Position numbers and translations under genes: made by a program
Source of the DNA: Tolypothrix sp. NIES-4075
GTDB taxonomy: Bacteria; Cyanobacteriota; Cyanobacteriia; Cyanobacteriales; Nostocaceae
DNA: 64,000 nucleotides
Direction of reading: 5' to 3'
Assembly (NCBI RefSeq): GCF_002218085.1
Contig: NZ_BDUC01000005.1
Span: forward strand, 622,641 to 686,640
Shown: positions 34,592 to 43,953 of the stretch, piece by piece
How positions within the stretch are numbered: position 1 is the first letter of the stretch
Layout: every line of letters begins with the position of its first letter
Notes under the pieces: model-generated
Seen by the model: only the letters and a program-made list of their open reading frames with translations
The model's database searches: none
What the model was told of the DNA's origin: nothing

Positions 34592-36220
34592 TTAATGAGC
34601 AGGGGGTGCATTCTTACCGGCGCCTTTCCCCAAAAAGAATAATAAGGGTAAAGAGCAGAAAAACACCAAAGCAACAAAGCGAAAGATATCTGCGTAAGAT
34701 AATACAGCCGCTTGGGTATTAACCGTTTGATCGAGCAAAGTTAGTGCTTGTTGATGAGCAGTTGTTAGATCCATTCCTTTGTTTTGAAAAGCACCTGTGA
34801 GCGAATCAAGTCGCTGAGTAGTTTCATTACTATAAGGAGTCAGGTAACTTACCAAATCTTCGCGATGAAATGCTTCTCGCCGAGCTAGTAAAGTTGTAAG
34901 TATAGCAATTCCCACACTTCCACCCAATTGACGGGTAAGGTTATAAAAGCCAGAACCGGCTGAGATCGCTTCTCTGGGAAGCGAGCCTAAAGTTGCTAAA
35001 CTTAACGGCAGAAACATCAATACAGTAAATGCACCCCGCCAAATCAAAGGTATAAATAAATCCTCTGTTCCGGTTTGTGGGGTGATGGTGGAGAGTTGAA
35101 GCATCGTAAGTGAAGTTCCTACAGCACCAATGCCAATGAGAATTCTGCTGTCAACTTTGCCAGATATTTTACCTAATAGTACCATGACGATCGCCGATGC
35201 TAAGGCTCCCGGAGCGAGCAAGAGTCCGGTTTGGGTAGCGGTGAAATGCAAAACACTCTGAGCAAACAGGGGAACGGCGAATAATGCTCCATACAAGCCC
35301 ATGCCGAGAATACCAGAATACAGGCTACCCGCAGCCAGAGAACGATAACGCAAAACTCGCAAGTTAACAGCGGGATTTTTGATCGCAAGTTCGCGCCAGA
35401 TAAACAGCCCCAGCCCAATGATACCAGTAATTGCCAAGGCGGTGATGAATCCAGAGTCAAACCAATCGTCGCTTTGTCCTTCTTCTAAAAATGTCTGCAT
35501 TGCACCAACAGCGATCGCTAACAGTGCAATTCCCCACCAATCCACCGCTTGATGCTGCTTGCCTGTTTGCCGATCTTTGGGTAAGAATATCACCGACATG
35601 ATTATTGCTAATATTCCAAAAGGTATATTGACAAAGAAAATCCAACGCCAACCCAACCCATCTGTTAAATAACCTCCTAATGTCGGACCGATCGCAGGAC
35701 CTGCAATTACACCTACACCAAATACTGCTTGGGCTATTCCTTGTTCTGAAGGTGGAAAGGTTTCAAATAAAATTGCCTGAGCTTTTGCAAGCAATCCACC
35801 ACCACATAAACCCTGCAAAATCCGCGAAATAATTAGCAAATTCAGGTTGGGAGCCAAACCGCACATCACTGAGGCAATGGTGAAGCCCACCATCGAAAAG
35901 ATAAAATATCGCTTGCGACCGAAGTAATCTCCCAACCATGCGGTTAAAGGTATTAAAATCACGTTGGCGATCGCATACCCAGTCACTACCCACCCGATTT
36001 CACTGACTGTTGCACCTAAAGTCGCTTGCATATCATTTAGGGCAACGTTGACAATGCTGGTATCAATTACTTCTAATATTGCCCCTAAAGAAACTGTGAA
36101 GGCGATCGCCCATTTCAACGAGCCGGTCACATACCCAGATTCACTATTTTCAGAGGGTTTTTCTCGATGCGATGCTGGTTTCACTTTCTTAAGTTTGCCG
36201 GAATTAAACGCTTTCTTCAT
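34592..36220 (-). CDS. DHA2 family MFS drug exporter (EmrB/QacA type)
   Basis: This 542-residue membrane protein has about 14 spans and DHA2 motifs: LEVIDTSIVNVALNDMQ in span 1 (motif D1), WLGDYFGRKRYFI (motif A), and GVGVIAGPAIGPTLGGYL (motif C of exporters). A proton-coupled efflux role for hydrophobic or toxic compounds is expected. No EmrA-type adaptor is adjacent. The 30-residue N-terminal tail is basic. A palindrome about 95 bp upstream (36313-36330) may be a regulator site; the next gene, msrB, is divergent. Confidence 0.93.
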   Translation of the reverse strand: MKKAFNSGKLKKVKPASHREKPSENSESGYVTGSLKWAIAFTVSLGAILEVIDTSIVNVALNDMQATLGATVSEIGWVVTGYAIANVILIPLTAWLGDYFGRKRYFIFSMVGFTIASVMCGLAPNLNLLIISRILQGLCGGGLLAKAQAILFETFPPSEQGIAQAVFGVGVIAGPAIGPTLGGYLTDGLGWRWIFFVNIPFGILAIIMSVIFLPKDRQTGKQHQAVDWWGIALLAIAVGAMQTFLEEGQSDDWFDSGFITALAITGIIGLGLFIWRELAIKNPAVNLRVLRYRSLAAGSLYSGILGMGLYGALFAVPLFAQSVLHFTATQTGLLLAPGALASAIVMVLLGKISGKVDSRILIGIGAVGTSLTMLQLSTITPQTGTEDLFIPLIWRGAFTVLMFLPLSLATLGSLPREAISAGSGFYNLTRQLGGSVGIAILTTLLARREAFHREDLVSYLTPYSNETTQRLDSLTGAFQNKGMDLTTAHQQALTLLDQTVNTQAAVLSYADIFRFVALVFFCSLPLLFFLGKGAGKNAPPAH

Positions 36221-36312
36221 TGATTAGTACAAAAAAAATGGTATATAAAATTACTTGATTTCATTGCTGACTTAATTCGTTTTTTTCCAAAACAAGTATA
36301 ATTAATTATATA

Positions 36313-36330
36313 TGCAAGTGCTTGCTTGCA
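36313..36330. promoter_or_regulatory. palindrome TGCAAG-N6-CTTGCA between MFS and msrB genes
   Basis: TGCAAGTGCTTGCTTGCA lies in the AT-rich divergent promoter region of the exporter and msrB genes. Its size and symmetry fit a dimeric repressor site. A second inverted repeat (TTGGTAGTT, then AACTACCAA, about 36364-36393) follows. No regulator gene is adjacent. Confidence 0.4.
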
Positions 36331-36506
36331 CAAAAAACAAGAAATAAAAAGAGGTAAAATTTAGTTGGTAGTTAATCGTCAAGCAACTACCAACTACCAA
36401 CCGAGCAAGCTCTGACACAAAATGAGGGTTAATACCTTTACCAATTCGCTAGAGTCTGCAACAAAAACAGAGGTGAAATCAAATAAGAACGAACTCGCGT
36501 TAAATT

Positions 36507-37001
36507 ATGAATAAACGGCATTTTTTGCAGGCTGGTGCAACAGTACTTGGCACAGCATGGTTATCACATTATTTACTTGGCAGGTCAGAAGTTATGGCAA
36601 TCTCAAATAACGAGTTTGAAGTTCAGAAAACTGAACAAGAGTGGCGTACCATTTTAACACCAGAACAATATAAAGTGCTGCGTCAACATGGAACTGAACG
36701 CGCTCACACTAGCCCGCTCGATAAAGAGTATGATAAGGGTACTTATCTATGTGCAGCATGTGATTTGCCGCTGTTTACATCTGATACAAAATTTAATAGT
36801 GGCACAGGCTGGCCCAGTTTTTTCCAACCAATAGAAGGTGCGATCGCGACAACCGTAGACAAGTCATTATTTATGACTAGAACTGAAGTTCATTGTCATC
36901 GTTGTGGTGGACATTTGGGTCATGTATTTGACGATGGTCCTAAACCCACCGGTAAACGTTATTGCATGAACGGTGTATCTCTAAAGTTCATCGAAGGTTA
37001 A
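36507..37001 (+). CDS. msrB: peptide-methionine (R)-S-oxide reductase MsrB, exported
   Basis: This 164-residue MsrB reduces the R form of methionine sulfoxide in proteins. It has the zinc-binding pairs CAAC (C82, C85) and CHRC (C130, C133), SGTGWPSF, GGHLGHVFDDGP and the catalytic C153 in RYCMNG. The N-terminus (MNKRHFLQAGATVLGTAWLS) looks like an export signal of the twin-arginine type with Lys-Arg in place of Arg-Arg, which would place it in the periplasm or thylakoid lumen. It is divergent from the MFS exporter. Confidence 0.93.
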   Translation: MNKRHFLQAGATVLGTAWLSHYLLGRSEVMAISNNEFEVQKTEQEWRTILTPEQYKVLRQHGTERAHTSPLDKEYDKGTYLCAACDLPLFTSDTKFNSGTGWPSFFQPIEGAIATTVDKSLFMTRTEVHCHRCGGHLGHVFDDGPKPTGKRYCMNGVSLKFIEG

Positions 37002-37012
37002 TAAAAAACGAA

Positions 37013-37060
37013 GTAGTGAGCGATTTATCGCTCAAAATGGGCACGAAGAGTGCCCACTAC
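37013..37060. repeat. two-hairpin dispersed repeat
   Basis: GTAGTGAGCGATTTATCGCTC is joined to GGGCACGAAGAGTGCCCACTAC. The outer ends are the same and the second palindrome is of a further type. It lies just past msrB. 37061-37396 holds no gene that I can see. Confidence 0.8.
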
Positions 37061-37396
37061 ATTTTAAAAATAAAAATACGTTTCTCGCGTCATCAACTCC
37101 ACTTCTACAATTTCACGCGAATTTTCCAAGCCTAATTAATACCCTTAATGAATCAGCAACATTGAAATTCGCTTTTGTTTGATGACTGTAAACAAAATAA
37201 GATAGCATTTTTGGGAGAGAATAAAAATATATCTTTAGACATAATACTAAAAATTCATAGCACAATCATGAAATTAGTCACATCTAAATCCCCACTCAAG
37301 TCATGGAGACATTAGTTACTTTTCACACTGCCTGTTTAGAAATTAAAATCCTAGGATAGTAAGTACAAAAGTCGAATCTCAACAAGGAAGTTTAGC

Positions 37397-37624
37397 GTGA
37401 AAAGAATTGTTGCAGGTGTAATGATTGCTATGCCTTTAATGATGACTACTTTAGCAACAAAAGCATCAGCTTTAGAGGTGATTGTAAATCCTCGTATTCA
37501 CAGAAATTCGCCCAAAGCAGAATTAATTGCACGAGGTAGGCATCGTGTATTGGTTCCAGCACACTGGGAGTACAGAAATCACCGTCGTGTGCGGGTTCCT
37601 GCACACTATGAGTGGAGGGGTTAA
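37397..37624 (+). CDS. small secreted protein with RVxVPAHxE repeats
   Basis: This 75-residue protein starts at GTG 37397. A signal peptide (MKRIVAGVMIAMPLMMTTLA, then TKASA) precedes a 50-residue mature part with two similar motifs, HRVLVPAHWEYRNH and RRVRVPAHYEWRG, akin to the (V)WVPGHW-type repeats of periplasmic proteins. Its function is unknown. It is the first of three small secreted proteins in a row on the same strand, and a strong terminator follows it, so it is its own transcription unit. Confidence 0.75.
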   Translation: MKRIVAGVMIAMPLMMTTLATKASALEVIVNPRIHRNSPKAELIARGRHRVLVPAHWEYRNHRRVRVPAHYEWRG

Positions 37625-37688
37625 GCACTTACAAATAAATATCCAGGCTTCATTTATTTGAGCCTATTTATACCACACTCACACACAT

Positions 37689-37714
37689 AAATACCCCGTC
37701 GGGGTATTTTTTTT
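37689..37714 (+). terminator. strong Rho-independent terminator
   Basis: AAATACCCCG, a single T, and CGGGGTATTT form a perfect 10-bp hairpin followed by a run of T. It ends the transcription unit of the small secreted protein at 37397-37624. Confidence 0.88.
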
Positions 37715-37760
37715 TGCCCGAATCGCTACTTAGGATTTTTCGCTATTTGGAAAATCTTTT

Positions 37761-37796
37761 CACGAAAAGTCATGACTTTAGTCATGACTTTTCGTG
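37761..37796. repeat. perfect 16-bp-arm palindrome
   Basis: CACGAAAAGTCATGAC and GTCATGACTTTTCGTG are exact inverted copies around TTTA. No gene lies within 37715-38114. It may be a small mobile repeat or a second terminator; there is no T-run. Confidence 0.75.
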
Positions 37797-38114
37797 ACTT
37801 TAGGGAGAATTATTTTTGTATATATGAGCGAAAATATTAAGTATAGTTATCTATTTATGTTGGCAGTAATTATTGCTTAATGAAAACTATGAACAAGTAG
37901 TAAGTTTAAATTACTTCTGGAAAAACTAAAAATGTGGCTTAAGTTATTTAAATTCATCTACTTGATTTTTATAGCAACTATAGCCGCAAAGATAGAGGTA
38001 CAGATGAGTAAATCTTAAAGCATTTTTATAGTTTTTCATGTTCTAGAAGCTGCTAGTAAATTGATTTCATTTTCTTTTATCTTTCACTACACCTTTAATG
38101 AGGTGACTGTCTTT

Positions 38115-38387
38115 ATGAAAAGAATTCTGACATCTTGCTTGATAGGTGTTTTGCTGACTTCTACTGTTTTAGCAGAACAAGCCTCTGCTCAAGTACAAGT
38201 AATTTTGGGAGGAAATGATCGACGTGATTTGCGTGAACAGCAACGCGAGTGGCGTGAACGGCAACGTAGACTATATGAGCAACGCCAACGTGACCAACGT
38301 GAGCGGTTTGAACGCCAACGTGCCCAACGTGAGCGGTTTGAACGCCAACGTGCCCAACGTGAGCGGCGCGACTATCATCGCTACTAA
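38115..38387 (+). CDS. small secreted Arg/Gln/Glu-rich repeat protein
   Basis: From ATG 38115 (GAGGTGA at 38100-38106, 8 nt spacing) a 90-residue protein has a signal peptide (MKRILTSCLIGVLLTSTVLA, then EQASA), then about 65 residues of mostly Arg, Gln and Glu with tandem RERFERQRAQ units, encoded by two 30-bp DNA repeats (about 38299-38358). It would be a charged, probably helical periplasmic protein. I know no family. The frame upstream to 38061 lacks a ribosome binding site. Confidence 0.8.
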   Translation: MKRILTSCLIGVLLTSTVLAEQASAQVQVILGGNDRRDLREQQREWRERQRRLYEQRQRDQRERFERQRAQRERFERQRAQRERRDYHRY

Positions 38388-38582
38388 AAAGGTTTCAGAC
38401 CTGAAGAAAGCACTGATTAACCTTTAAAGTACTCACTGCTAAGACAACGCGATCGCTCGTACATCAATGTCTGAAAATCCCCATGCCATACCTGATTATT
38501 TATGTCAATGGGTAAGTCTTACTACCTACATTTTAACTATTAGGGTGCTTAATTTCAGTTTTTTTAATAAGGGCATAAAGCT

Positions 38583-38870
38583 ATGAAACGCACAAAAGTT
38601 TTATTGACTGCTGTTGGTATTTGTTTGAGTATGATACCTGCATTTCCTGCTCAGGCTGCGAATGGTCAGATTACTTGCGATAGACTGATCAGGGAAAATG
38701 GTTATTCGGTAGTCGCTAATCGAGGTAGCGAACCTGTTTATCAGAATGGACGGATTGTTAGTTATCGTTATTTCTACCGTATTCAAAATAGGCGTAATCA
38801 AAGAGGAGTACGTAACGTAACTTGTGTCTGGAACGCAAGACGTGACTCAGCTCGACTAATCACCCGCTAA
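38583..38870 (+). CDS. small secreted protein of unknown function
   Basis: This 95-residue protein has a signal peptide (MKRTKVLLTAVGICLSMIPA, then FPAQA), then a mature part with two Cys (ITCDRLI, VTCVWNA) likely joined by a disulfide, and an Arg/Tyr-rich middle (SYRYFYRIQNRRNQRG). It lies third in a run of small exported proteins (37397, 38115) on the same strand, each with its own upstream gap. Its function is not known. Confidence 0.75.
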   Translation: MKRTKVLLTAVGICLSMIPAFPAQAANGQITCDRLIRENGYSVVANRGSEPVYQNGRIVSYRYFYRIQNRRNQRGVRNVTCVWNARRDSARLITR

Positions 38871-38912
38871 AAAAGCGAGCATTGGTTTTTCCGGCGATAT
38901 TTCTCAGTTGTA

Positions 38913-38942
38913 GCGTTGCTGAATTGATAAAATCAGTAACGC
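38913..38942. repeat. short hairpin related to the GGCGTTGCTGA element
   Basis: GCGTTGCTGAATT and AATCAGTAACGC pair with one mismatch around GATAA. They share ends with the element at 34211-34321. It sits between the stops of two convergent genes and could terminate both. Confidence 0.65.
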
Positions 38943-38977
38943 CAAATCTTTTTTACCATCCCGTATAAAATCACTAA

Positions 38978-39985
38978 TTAACTTTCTAACAACGTCCAAA
39001 AGTAGCCATCGGGAGCAACAAAAGAGAAACTCATCTCCCCAAATTCATTGCTAGCAATATTTGTAAATTTTTGTACTTTACTTGCTTTAATGCGGTCGAA
39101 ATACGCATGTATTCCGCGCACGCGATAAGTATATAACGACATTCCCAAACAGCCCGGTTGCGCTTGCTCAAAGTGCGATTCTAATTGGATAGAATCTGGA
39201 AACCGAACAATATAAAGTCTGCCAGAACGTGCAGCCATAAAATCAGACGCAGAAGAACGCGGATCGTCAAAAGCTGTAACAATAAACTTTTCACCTTTGT
39301 TTAAATCAAAAATCTCTCTACCCGCAAGAGAAGATTCATAGCTAGTTTCAACATCATCACGCACTTTCAGCAAACCCAAAACTTCTTCATAAAACTTCAG
39401 CGTTTCCTTACTATCATCTTGAATTATCATTCCCATGTGGGTAAACTGACTAGTTTTAAAAGTAGCGCTGAGGTTGATTTGTCCGTAATGCGGTAGGGAA
39501 TAGCCAAACCGTTGAAATAAAACTTGTCGAGTCAAAGGTTGCAATAATAGCATTTCTCGTACCCCTACAACTGGTTCAACAAAAGGACGACTTTTCCTGT
39601 CTTTGTTGTAAATAACTTCCCAGTGCGGATTAGTGTAGCGGATAGACCAATTTGCCGTTTTTGCCTCCTCCACATGATTTAAAATACTTAATACATCCGC
39701 AGTTAAAGTTGTTGCCCAGCGATTTCCCTTCGCTTTCATTGTCGCAGTTCCCAACCCTTCATTCGTCGGATTTTGCCAAACCATCAACCGAATCAAACCA
39801 TGATCCGCATTTAGGTGATAAAGGCGAAGCGATCGCAAAGACGAATCTACCCCATATAATTGCTTTGCTGCTGCTGCGGATAATTCCCCCACTTCCCCGA
39901 TACGATAGCCAAATTGCTGCCAATATTGAATTGCCAAAATTGGATCTGGAATACCAATACAAACCTCGTAAATGCCTTCAATCAT
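38978..39985 (-). CDS. VOC superfamily protein (glyoxalase/dioxygenase fold)
   Basis: This 335-residue soluble protein has two VOC-type lobes. The first begins with IYEVCIGIPDPILAIQYWQQ and the second with QFTHMGMIIQDDSKETLKFY, followed by EEVLGLLKV and SFVAPDGYFWTLLE at the end. The beta-alpha-beta-beta-beta modules usually bind a metal for isomerase, dioxygenase or lyase reactions; the reaction here is unknown. It is 72 bp downstream of the CHASE2 kinase on the same strand, with an AT-rich direct repeat between them. Confidence 0.8.
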   Translation of the reverse strand: MIEGIYEVCIGIPDPILAIQYWQQFGYRIGEVGELSAAAAKQLYGVDSSLRSLRLYHLNADHGLIRLMVWQNPTNEGLGTATMKAKGNRWATTLTADVLSILNHVEEAKTANWSIRYTNPHWEVIYNKDRKSRPFVEPVVGVREMLLLQPLTRQVLFQRFGYSLPHYGQINLSATFKTSQFTHMGMIIQDDSKETLKFYEEVLGLLKVRDDVETSYESSLAGREIFDLNKGEKFIVTAFDDPRSSASDFMAARSGRLYIVRFPDSIQLESHFEQAQPGCLGMSLYTYRVRGIHAYFDRIKASKVQKFTNIASNEFGEMSFSFVAPDGYFWTLLES

Positions 39986-40057
39986 ACGATTTTAGATTTT
40001 GGATTTTAGATTTTAGCTTGGGGAATTCGCAATTACCTATTACCTATTCCCAATTCG

Positions 40058-42385
40058 CTATTCTCCAATTTGTTTCAAGTCTTGTAAAACTGCGTTGGCT
40101 GATTGATAGCGATCGCTAAAATGATATCGCACCATTTTATCTAAAATCGTTGCCAATTCATCGCTGACTTTCGCCCATTGACGCCACCTCACATTACCTG
40201 TTTCCAAATCTGGTGATAGTTCTTGGGGCGGCACTCCTGTTAGTGCTTGAATGGCAATCATCCCTAAGGCATAAATATCACTGTTCAAGCGAGGATGACC
40301 GGCAAATTGTTCTGGTGGTGCATAACCTCGCGTTCCGATTGCAACTGTCGCTAATTCTGTTTCTTCGCTGCTTGGTGGTTGCATCAATTTGACTGCACCA
40401 AAATCAATCAGCACTAAGCGATTATCTATTTCTGACCTAATTATATTACTCGGTTTAATATCCCGATGAATTACCCGATGTTGATGAACAAATGCCAGAA
40501 CTTCTAAAACTTCTTTCAGCATTTCTATAACAAAAGGTTCCTTTTGCACCCGTCTAGTAACAGGTGGTAATTCCTCACTCAAGGTATGTCCGGGAATATA
40601 TTCTTCTACTAAATAGAATTCTTTATTATCTTCAAAGTAAGCGAGTAATTTAGGAATTTGATGATGTTCGCCTAACACTTCTAAAATTTCCGCTTCGGTA
40701 TTAAATAATCTTCTGGCAACTTCCATAAATCTGGTATCTCGACGTGCCGGCATTAATTGTTTGACTATACAATTAGGATTACCCGGTCGTTGAGTATCTT
40801 CTGCTATATAAATGCAACCAAATCCGCCAGAAGTGAGGACTTTGATAATTTTATAGCGTCCACTTAAAAGAAGGTCGCCAGTTTGTTTTTCTGGTATAAT
40901 TGTGGCATAATTATGAAGATGTTTGTCTTGAATTGCTGTCTCTTTTAACAGGACATTTAATTGCGCGATCGCCTCTTCTTGTTTTTCAACTTCTAAAATA
41001 ATCAGCTTGCTTTTCTGTTGCGTTTGATATGTGGTGTAAACCATCATACTTACACCACTCATTACCAAAGCCAAAGCCTGGGGAATCACTGGTATCCATC
41101 CAGCTTGTAAAAACACCAGATAACAAAATCCACCCAAGCTGCTGAGAATTATAACCACAACTACCAGCGCTAAAGGATGTCGTAAATGCCATGCGACAGC
41201 GGCACCAACCAAAGAAGCAACCCAAATGCAAACATATTCACCCCATTCAGGTAAATACCAAATTAACGGTTCTCCATCCAGCACCGCACTCATAATCTGA
41301 CTGGCAATCTGTGCATGAATATATACAGACGGCATCCTTGATGATTGGTTTGGTAAAGCACTGTAGGGCGTGTAAAAACCTTTCTCGATACTTATTGCCG
41401 TAGTGCCAATAATTACTAAACGGTCTTTAATTAAGTTAGGATTTACTTGATTGTTGAGAACTTCTGTAAGAGTTACTTGATCGGCAAGGCGATCCAGATG
41501 GCGATAATTTAGCATGATTTGGTAGCCCGCTGCATCCAGATGTTCATAGCTACCAGAATTAGATTTTAAAATTGGGAATAAAGTTTTACCTATTTGGATA
41601 TCTTGCTTGGTTAAATTTGTTTCAATACCTTGTTTTTGTAGATAATTAATAGCAAGTAAAGCAGCAAACGATACAGTGGGGTTACATTTTTTATCGTCTG
41701 ACTGGGCAAATAATAAACTGCGACGAACAATGTTATCATTTTCGTCAGTTATCAAATCGTTAAAGCCTATTGTCTGTTTAGAAACACTCGGCGGTGGCGG
41801 AATTTCCGGATTTCCCAGACTGCTGAATCCGCAGACAGCGATAATATTATTTTGACGTGAAAGACGATTTGCTAACTGTTTATAACCAGGTTCAACAGGC
41901 AAATCGCGGTAAATATTTAAGCCGATAATCCGTGGTTGATAAGACTCTAGTTTGTCTAAAAGTTGATTAATTGTCGCATCAGACAAAGGCCATTTTTGAC
42001 GTTTAATGTCTGCTTCAGTAATCGTAACTAATAAAATACGGCGATGTCTCACGACAAGCCGCTCCGCGTCTACGCTTGCTTTTTGAGGACGCGATCGCGT
42101 AGCGCTGCCACCTGCGACGGATCGCAACATCTGATCGTAAACTCTTAACTCCCAAGGCTGCAACCATCTCAATTCCCGAATTCCGGCAATGAAGACAGTT
42201 ACTCCCACACTAGCAATGAGAATACTTGGCAGCCAGCCTTTATTGAGCACAATATCACGAAACGAAGCTTCTCTAAAAATGCCCGTTTCTTCCAGATTGA
42301 CTGGAGAATCGGTAACTTGCAACTTGTTTGAGTCACCCCTATTTTTTACCAACGCGGCACGAAATTTTTCTAAAAGTCTAATCAT
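40058..42385 (-). CDS. CHASE2-domain membrane Ser/Thr kinase
   Basis: This roughly 775-residue protein has a first span (SILIASVGVTVFIAGI), an extracellular CHASE2 sensor domain (about 70-380, with ITEADIKRQKWPLSD and GFYTPYS), three further spans (about 385-460), a short coil and a Hanks kinase domain (about 510-775; LTSGGFGCIYI, VIHRDIKPSNII, LIDFGAVK, GYAPPEQF). It would sense an extracytoplasmic signal and phosphorylate cytosolic targets. Residues near 95-120 are encoded by a dispersed repeat inserted in frame (42041-42110). TTG 42388 just before the ATG is an alternative start. Confidence 0.92.
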   Translation of the reverse strand: MIRLLEKFRAALVKNRGDSNKLQVTDSPVNLEETGIFREASFRDIVLNKGWLPSILIASVGVTVFIAGIRELRWLQPWELRVYDQMLRSVAGGSATRSRPQKASVDAERLVVRHRRILLVTITEADIKRQKWPLSDATINQLLDKLESYQPRIIGLNIYRDLPVEPGYKQLANRLSRQNNIIAVCGFSSLGNPEIPPPPSVSKQTIGFNDLITDENDNIVRRSLLFAQSDDKKCNPTVSFAALLAINYLQKQGIETNLTKQDIQIGKTLFPILKSNSGSYEHLDAAGYQIMLNYRHLDRLADQVTLTEVLNNQVNPNLIKDRLVIIGTTAISIEKGFYTPYSALPNQSSRMPSVYIHAQIASQIMSAVLDGEPLIWYLPEWGEYVCIWVASLVGAAVAWHLRHPLALVVVVIILSSLGGFCYLVFLQAGWIPVIPQALALVMSGVSMMVYTTYQTQQKSKLIILEVEKQEEAIAQLNVLLKETAIQDKHLHNYATIIPEKQTGDLLLSGRYKIIKVLTSGGFGCIYIAEDTQRPGNPNCIVKQLMPARRDTRFMEVARRLFNTEAEILEVLGEHHQIPKLLAYFEDNKEFYLVEEYIPGHTLSEELPPVTRRVQKEPFVIEMLKEVLEVLAFVHQHRVIHRDIKPSNIIRSEIDNRLVLIDFGAVKLMQPPSSEETELATVAIGTRGYAPPEQFAGHPRLNSDIYALGMIAIQALTGVPPQELSPDLETGNVRWRQWAKVSDELATILDKMVRYHFSDRYQSANAVLQDLKQIGE
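42041..42079. repeat. 39-bp repeat inside the CHASE2 kinase gene
   Basis: This stretch, starting GCGATGTCTCACGACAAGCC, is an exact inverted copy of 43954-43992. A related piece (GTCGCTCCGCGTCTAC) is in the kinase gene at 32519. Here it encodes ASVDAERLVVRHR within the sensor domain. Confidence 0.9.
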
Positions 42386-42569
42386 CAAGGCGTTGTGGCG
42401 ATAGCGCCAATTAGGTAGATGTTGCAGACTAAGTTAACTCTACCTCAATGTAGCAATAAACTCAGTTCAAGATACATTCATGATAGTTCTAAATTTTATA
42501 GGCAAATATGACATAAGCCCTTGTAGCGTGCGCTTTATTGCACGCAATAAAGCGCAACCAGCAAAATTC

Positions 42570-43175
42570 TTACAGCCAGTGTTTGGGATAAGTTCTCTCT
42601 TCTGCCAGATTATTGAAAACCACAGCGCAGAGTACCAAAATAATAGAACCTTCCAGGGCAGGTGTTAGCAAAAATTGCCAGGGAGCCTTTGTCATCATTA
42701 CGACTAATGCAACTGCTCCCGAAGGTGGATGCACAGTTCCGGTAAACTGCATCATCGCAATGGCTGTAGCAACTGCCATTCCCATTGCCCAAGGTGACGA
42801 ACCGAAAAGATGTAGAATAGTCAAGCTGATTAAAGCTGCTACAAGATTACCGCCAATCACATTACGCGGTTGAGCCAAAGGACTCTCAGGTACGCCGAAA
42901 ATTAATACGCTAGTAGCACCAAAGGGAGCCATAAGCAAAGGAGAATTGGTTTTCACGCTTAGGTAAGCTGTTGCCGCTATTGCTAGGAAACTACCAAACC
43001 AACTCCAAAATACATGTTTGTGATGAGGTCTATCTATAGGACATGTTAAAGGGCATGAACGCCACCTGCCACCTATCTTGAACCAGTAATTCTTACATTT
43101 CAACTGAAAGTTTTTGTAATTAAATCTGGATAGATAAGCGTAATTAATTCGCCCTTTGGGTAAGTTGCCTTTCAT
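42570..43175 (-). CDS. HPP family integral membrane protein
   Basis: This roughly 200-residue protein has four or five spans and HPP-family motifs: SPLLMAPFGATSVLIFGVPE, SPLAQPRNVIGGN and the name-giving HPPSGA. Members in cyanobacteria and chloroplasts have been reported to move nitrite across membranes; I infer but cannot prove that role here. ATG 43175 is preferred over the upstream TTG because GGAG lies 5 nt before it. The N-terminal 60 residues are basic and soluble. No nitrate or nitrite assimilation genes are nearby. Confidence 0.88.
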   Translation of the reverse strand: MKGNLPKGRINYAYLSRFNYKNFQLKCKNYWFKIGGRWRSCPLTCPIDRPHHKHVFWSWFGSFLAIAATAYLSVKTNSPLLMAPFGATSVLIFGVPESPLAQPRNVIGGNLVAALISLTILHLFGSSPWAMGMAVATAIAMMQFTGTVHPPSGAVALVVMMTKAPWQFLLTPALEGSIILVLCAVVFNNLAEERTYPKHWL

Positions 43176-43292
43176 AATTCTCCATAACAACCATAACAAA
43201 CAGGCACAAAGTTAGAAAATTTGCCTGCACAATACTGCCCTAGCTAATTTTCATAGGACTTACGCACTTCCTTCGTCAAAGCTTGAATTTAC

Positions 43293-43320
43293 GTAGGGGC
43301 AATTCATGAATTGCCCCTAC
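43293..43320. repeat. perfect 28-bp palindrome
   Basis: GTAGGGGCAATTCA is followed directly by its exact reverse complement TGAATTGCCCCTAC. It looks like a small dispersed cyanobacterial palindrome. No gene is next to it. Confidence 0.8.
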
Positions 43321-43953
43321 AAGACTTTATTGTTTCGGCTCATTCCTATTTCAAATTCACTCTTGAACAAAAAAAGCAATTATAACTTCAATGAATAAAG
43401 AAATACCTCTTTCTTTGTAAATAAGCTGAATCTACAACCTAGGCTTTTAACCAACTATTTCATTTGTATATTCACCCCTCAAATTAGCATTTTTACTATT
43501 ACAAAATGCACGCACATTTATAGCGTGCAAATTTACCAAATTTAGCGATTTTACTAATGTCATCAAATATTAACATATATTATTAGGGTATCCTTTACAG
43601 TCTCTAAATAAAACGGAAAATATATAGGAATAACTAATAACATATATAAATTAAATTTATAATTTAATTTGTTCACAAGATTTAGTATTTGGCTGAGGCA
43701 ATAGGATAAGTGCAAGTCGGCAACGTGTCTACGTTCTTCAAAAGCTTTTTTCACGACTCAAAAAGATTGCTATACATAGATTTTTTTGCTTTGGAAATTA
43801 ATTTCTAATTACTTTATCCGGAAAATTATTTCTTGGTAGATTAATAAATCAATGCAAACTATAAGTTTTCTCAATGCTGACGGTGCAGTACATTGAATCA
43901 ACTGAAAGTCTTGAATTAAGCGATCGCGTTTCCCAGCTTATTGAAATATTTTG

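Noticed and set aside
34430..34642. 70-residue plus-strand frame
   Set aside because: It overlaps the end of the MFS gene and the hairpin behind it, with no ribosome binding site; the opposite-strand small membrane protein is the better candidate nearby.
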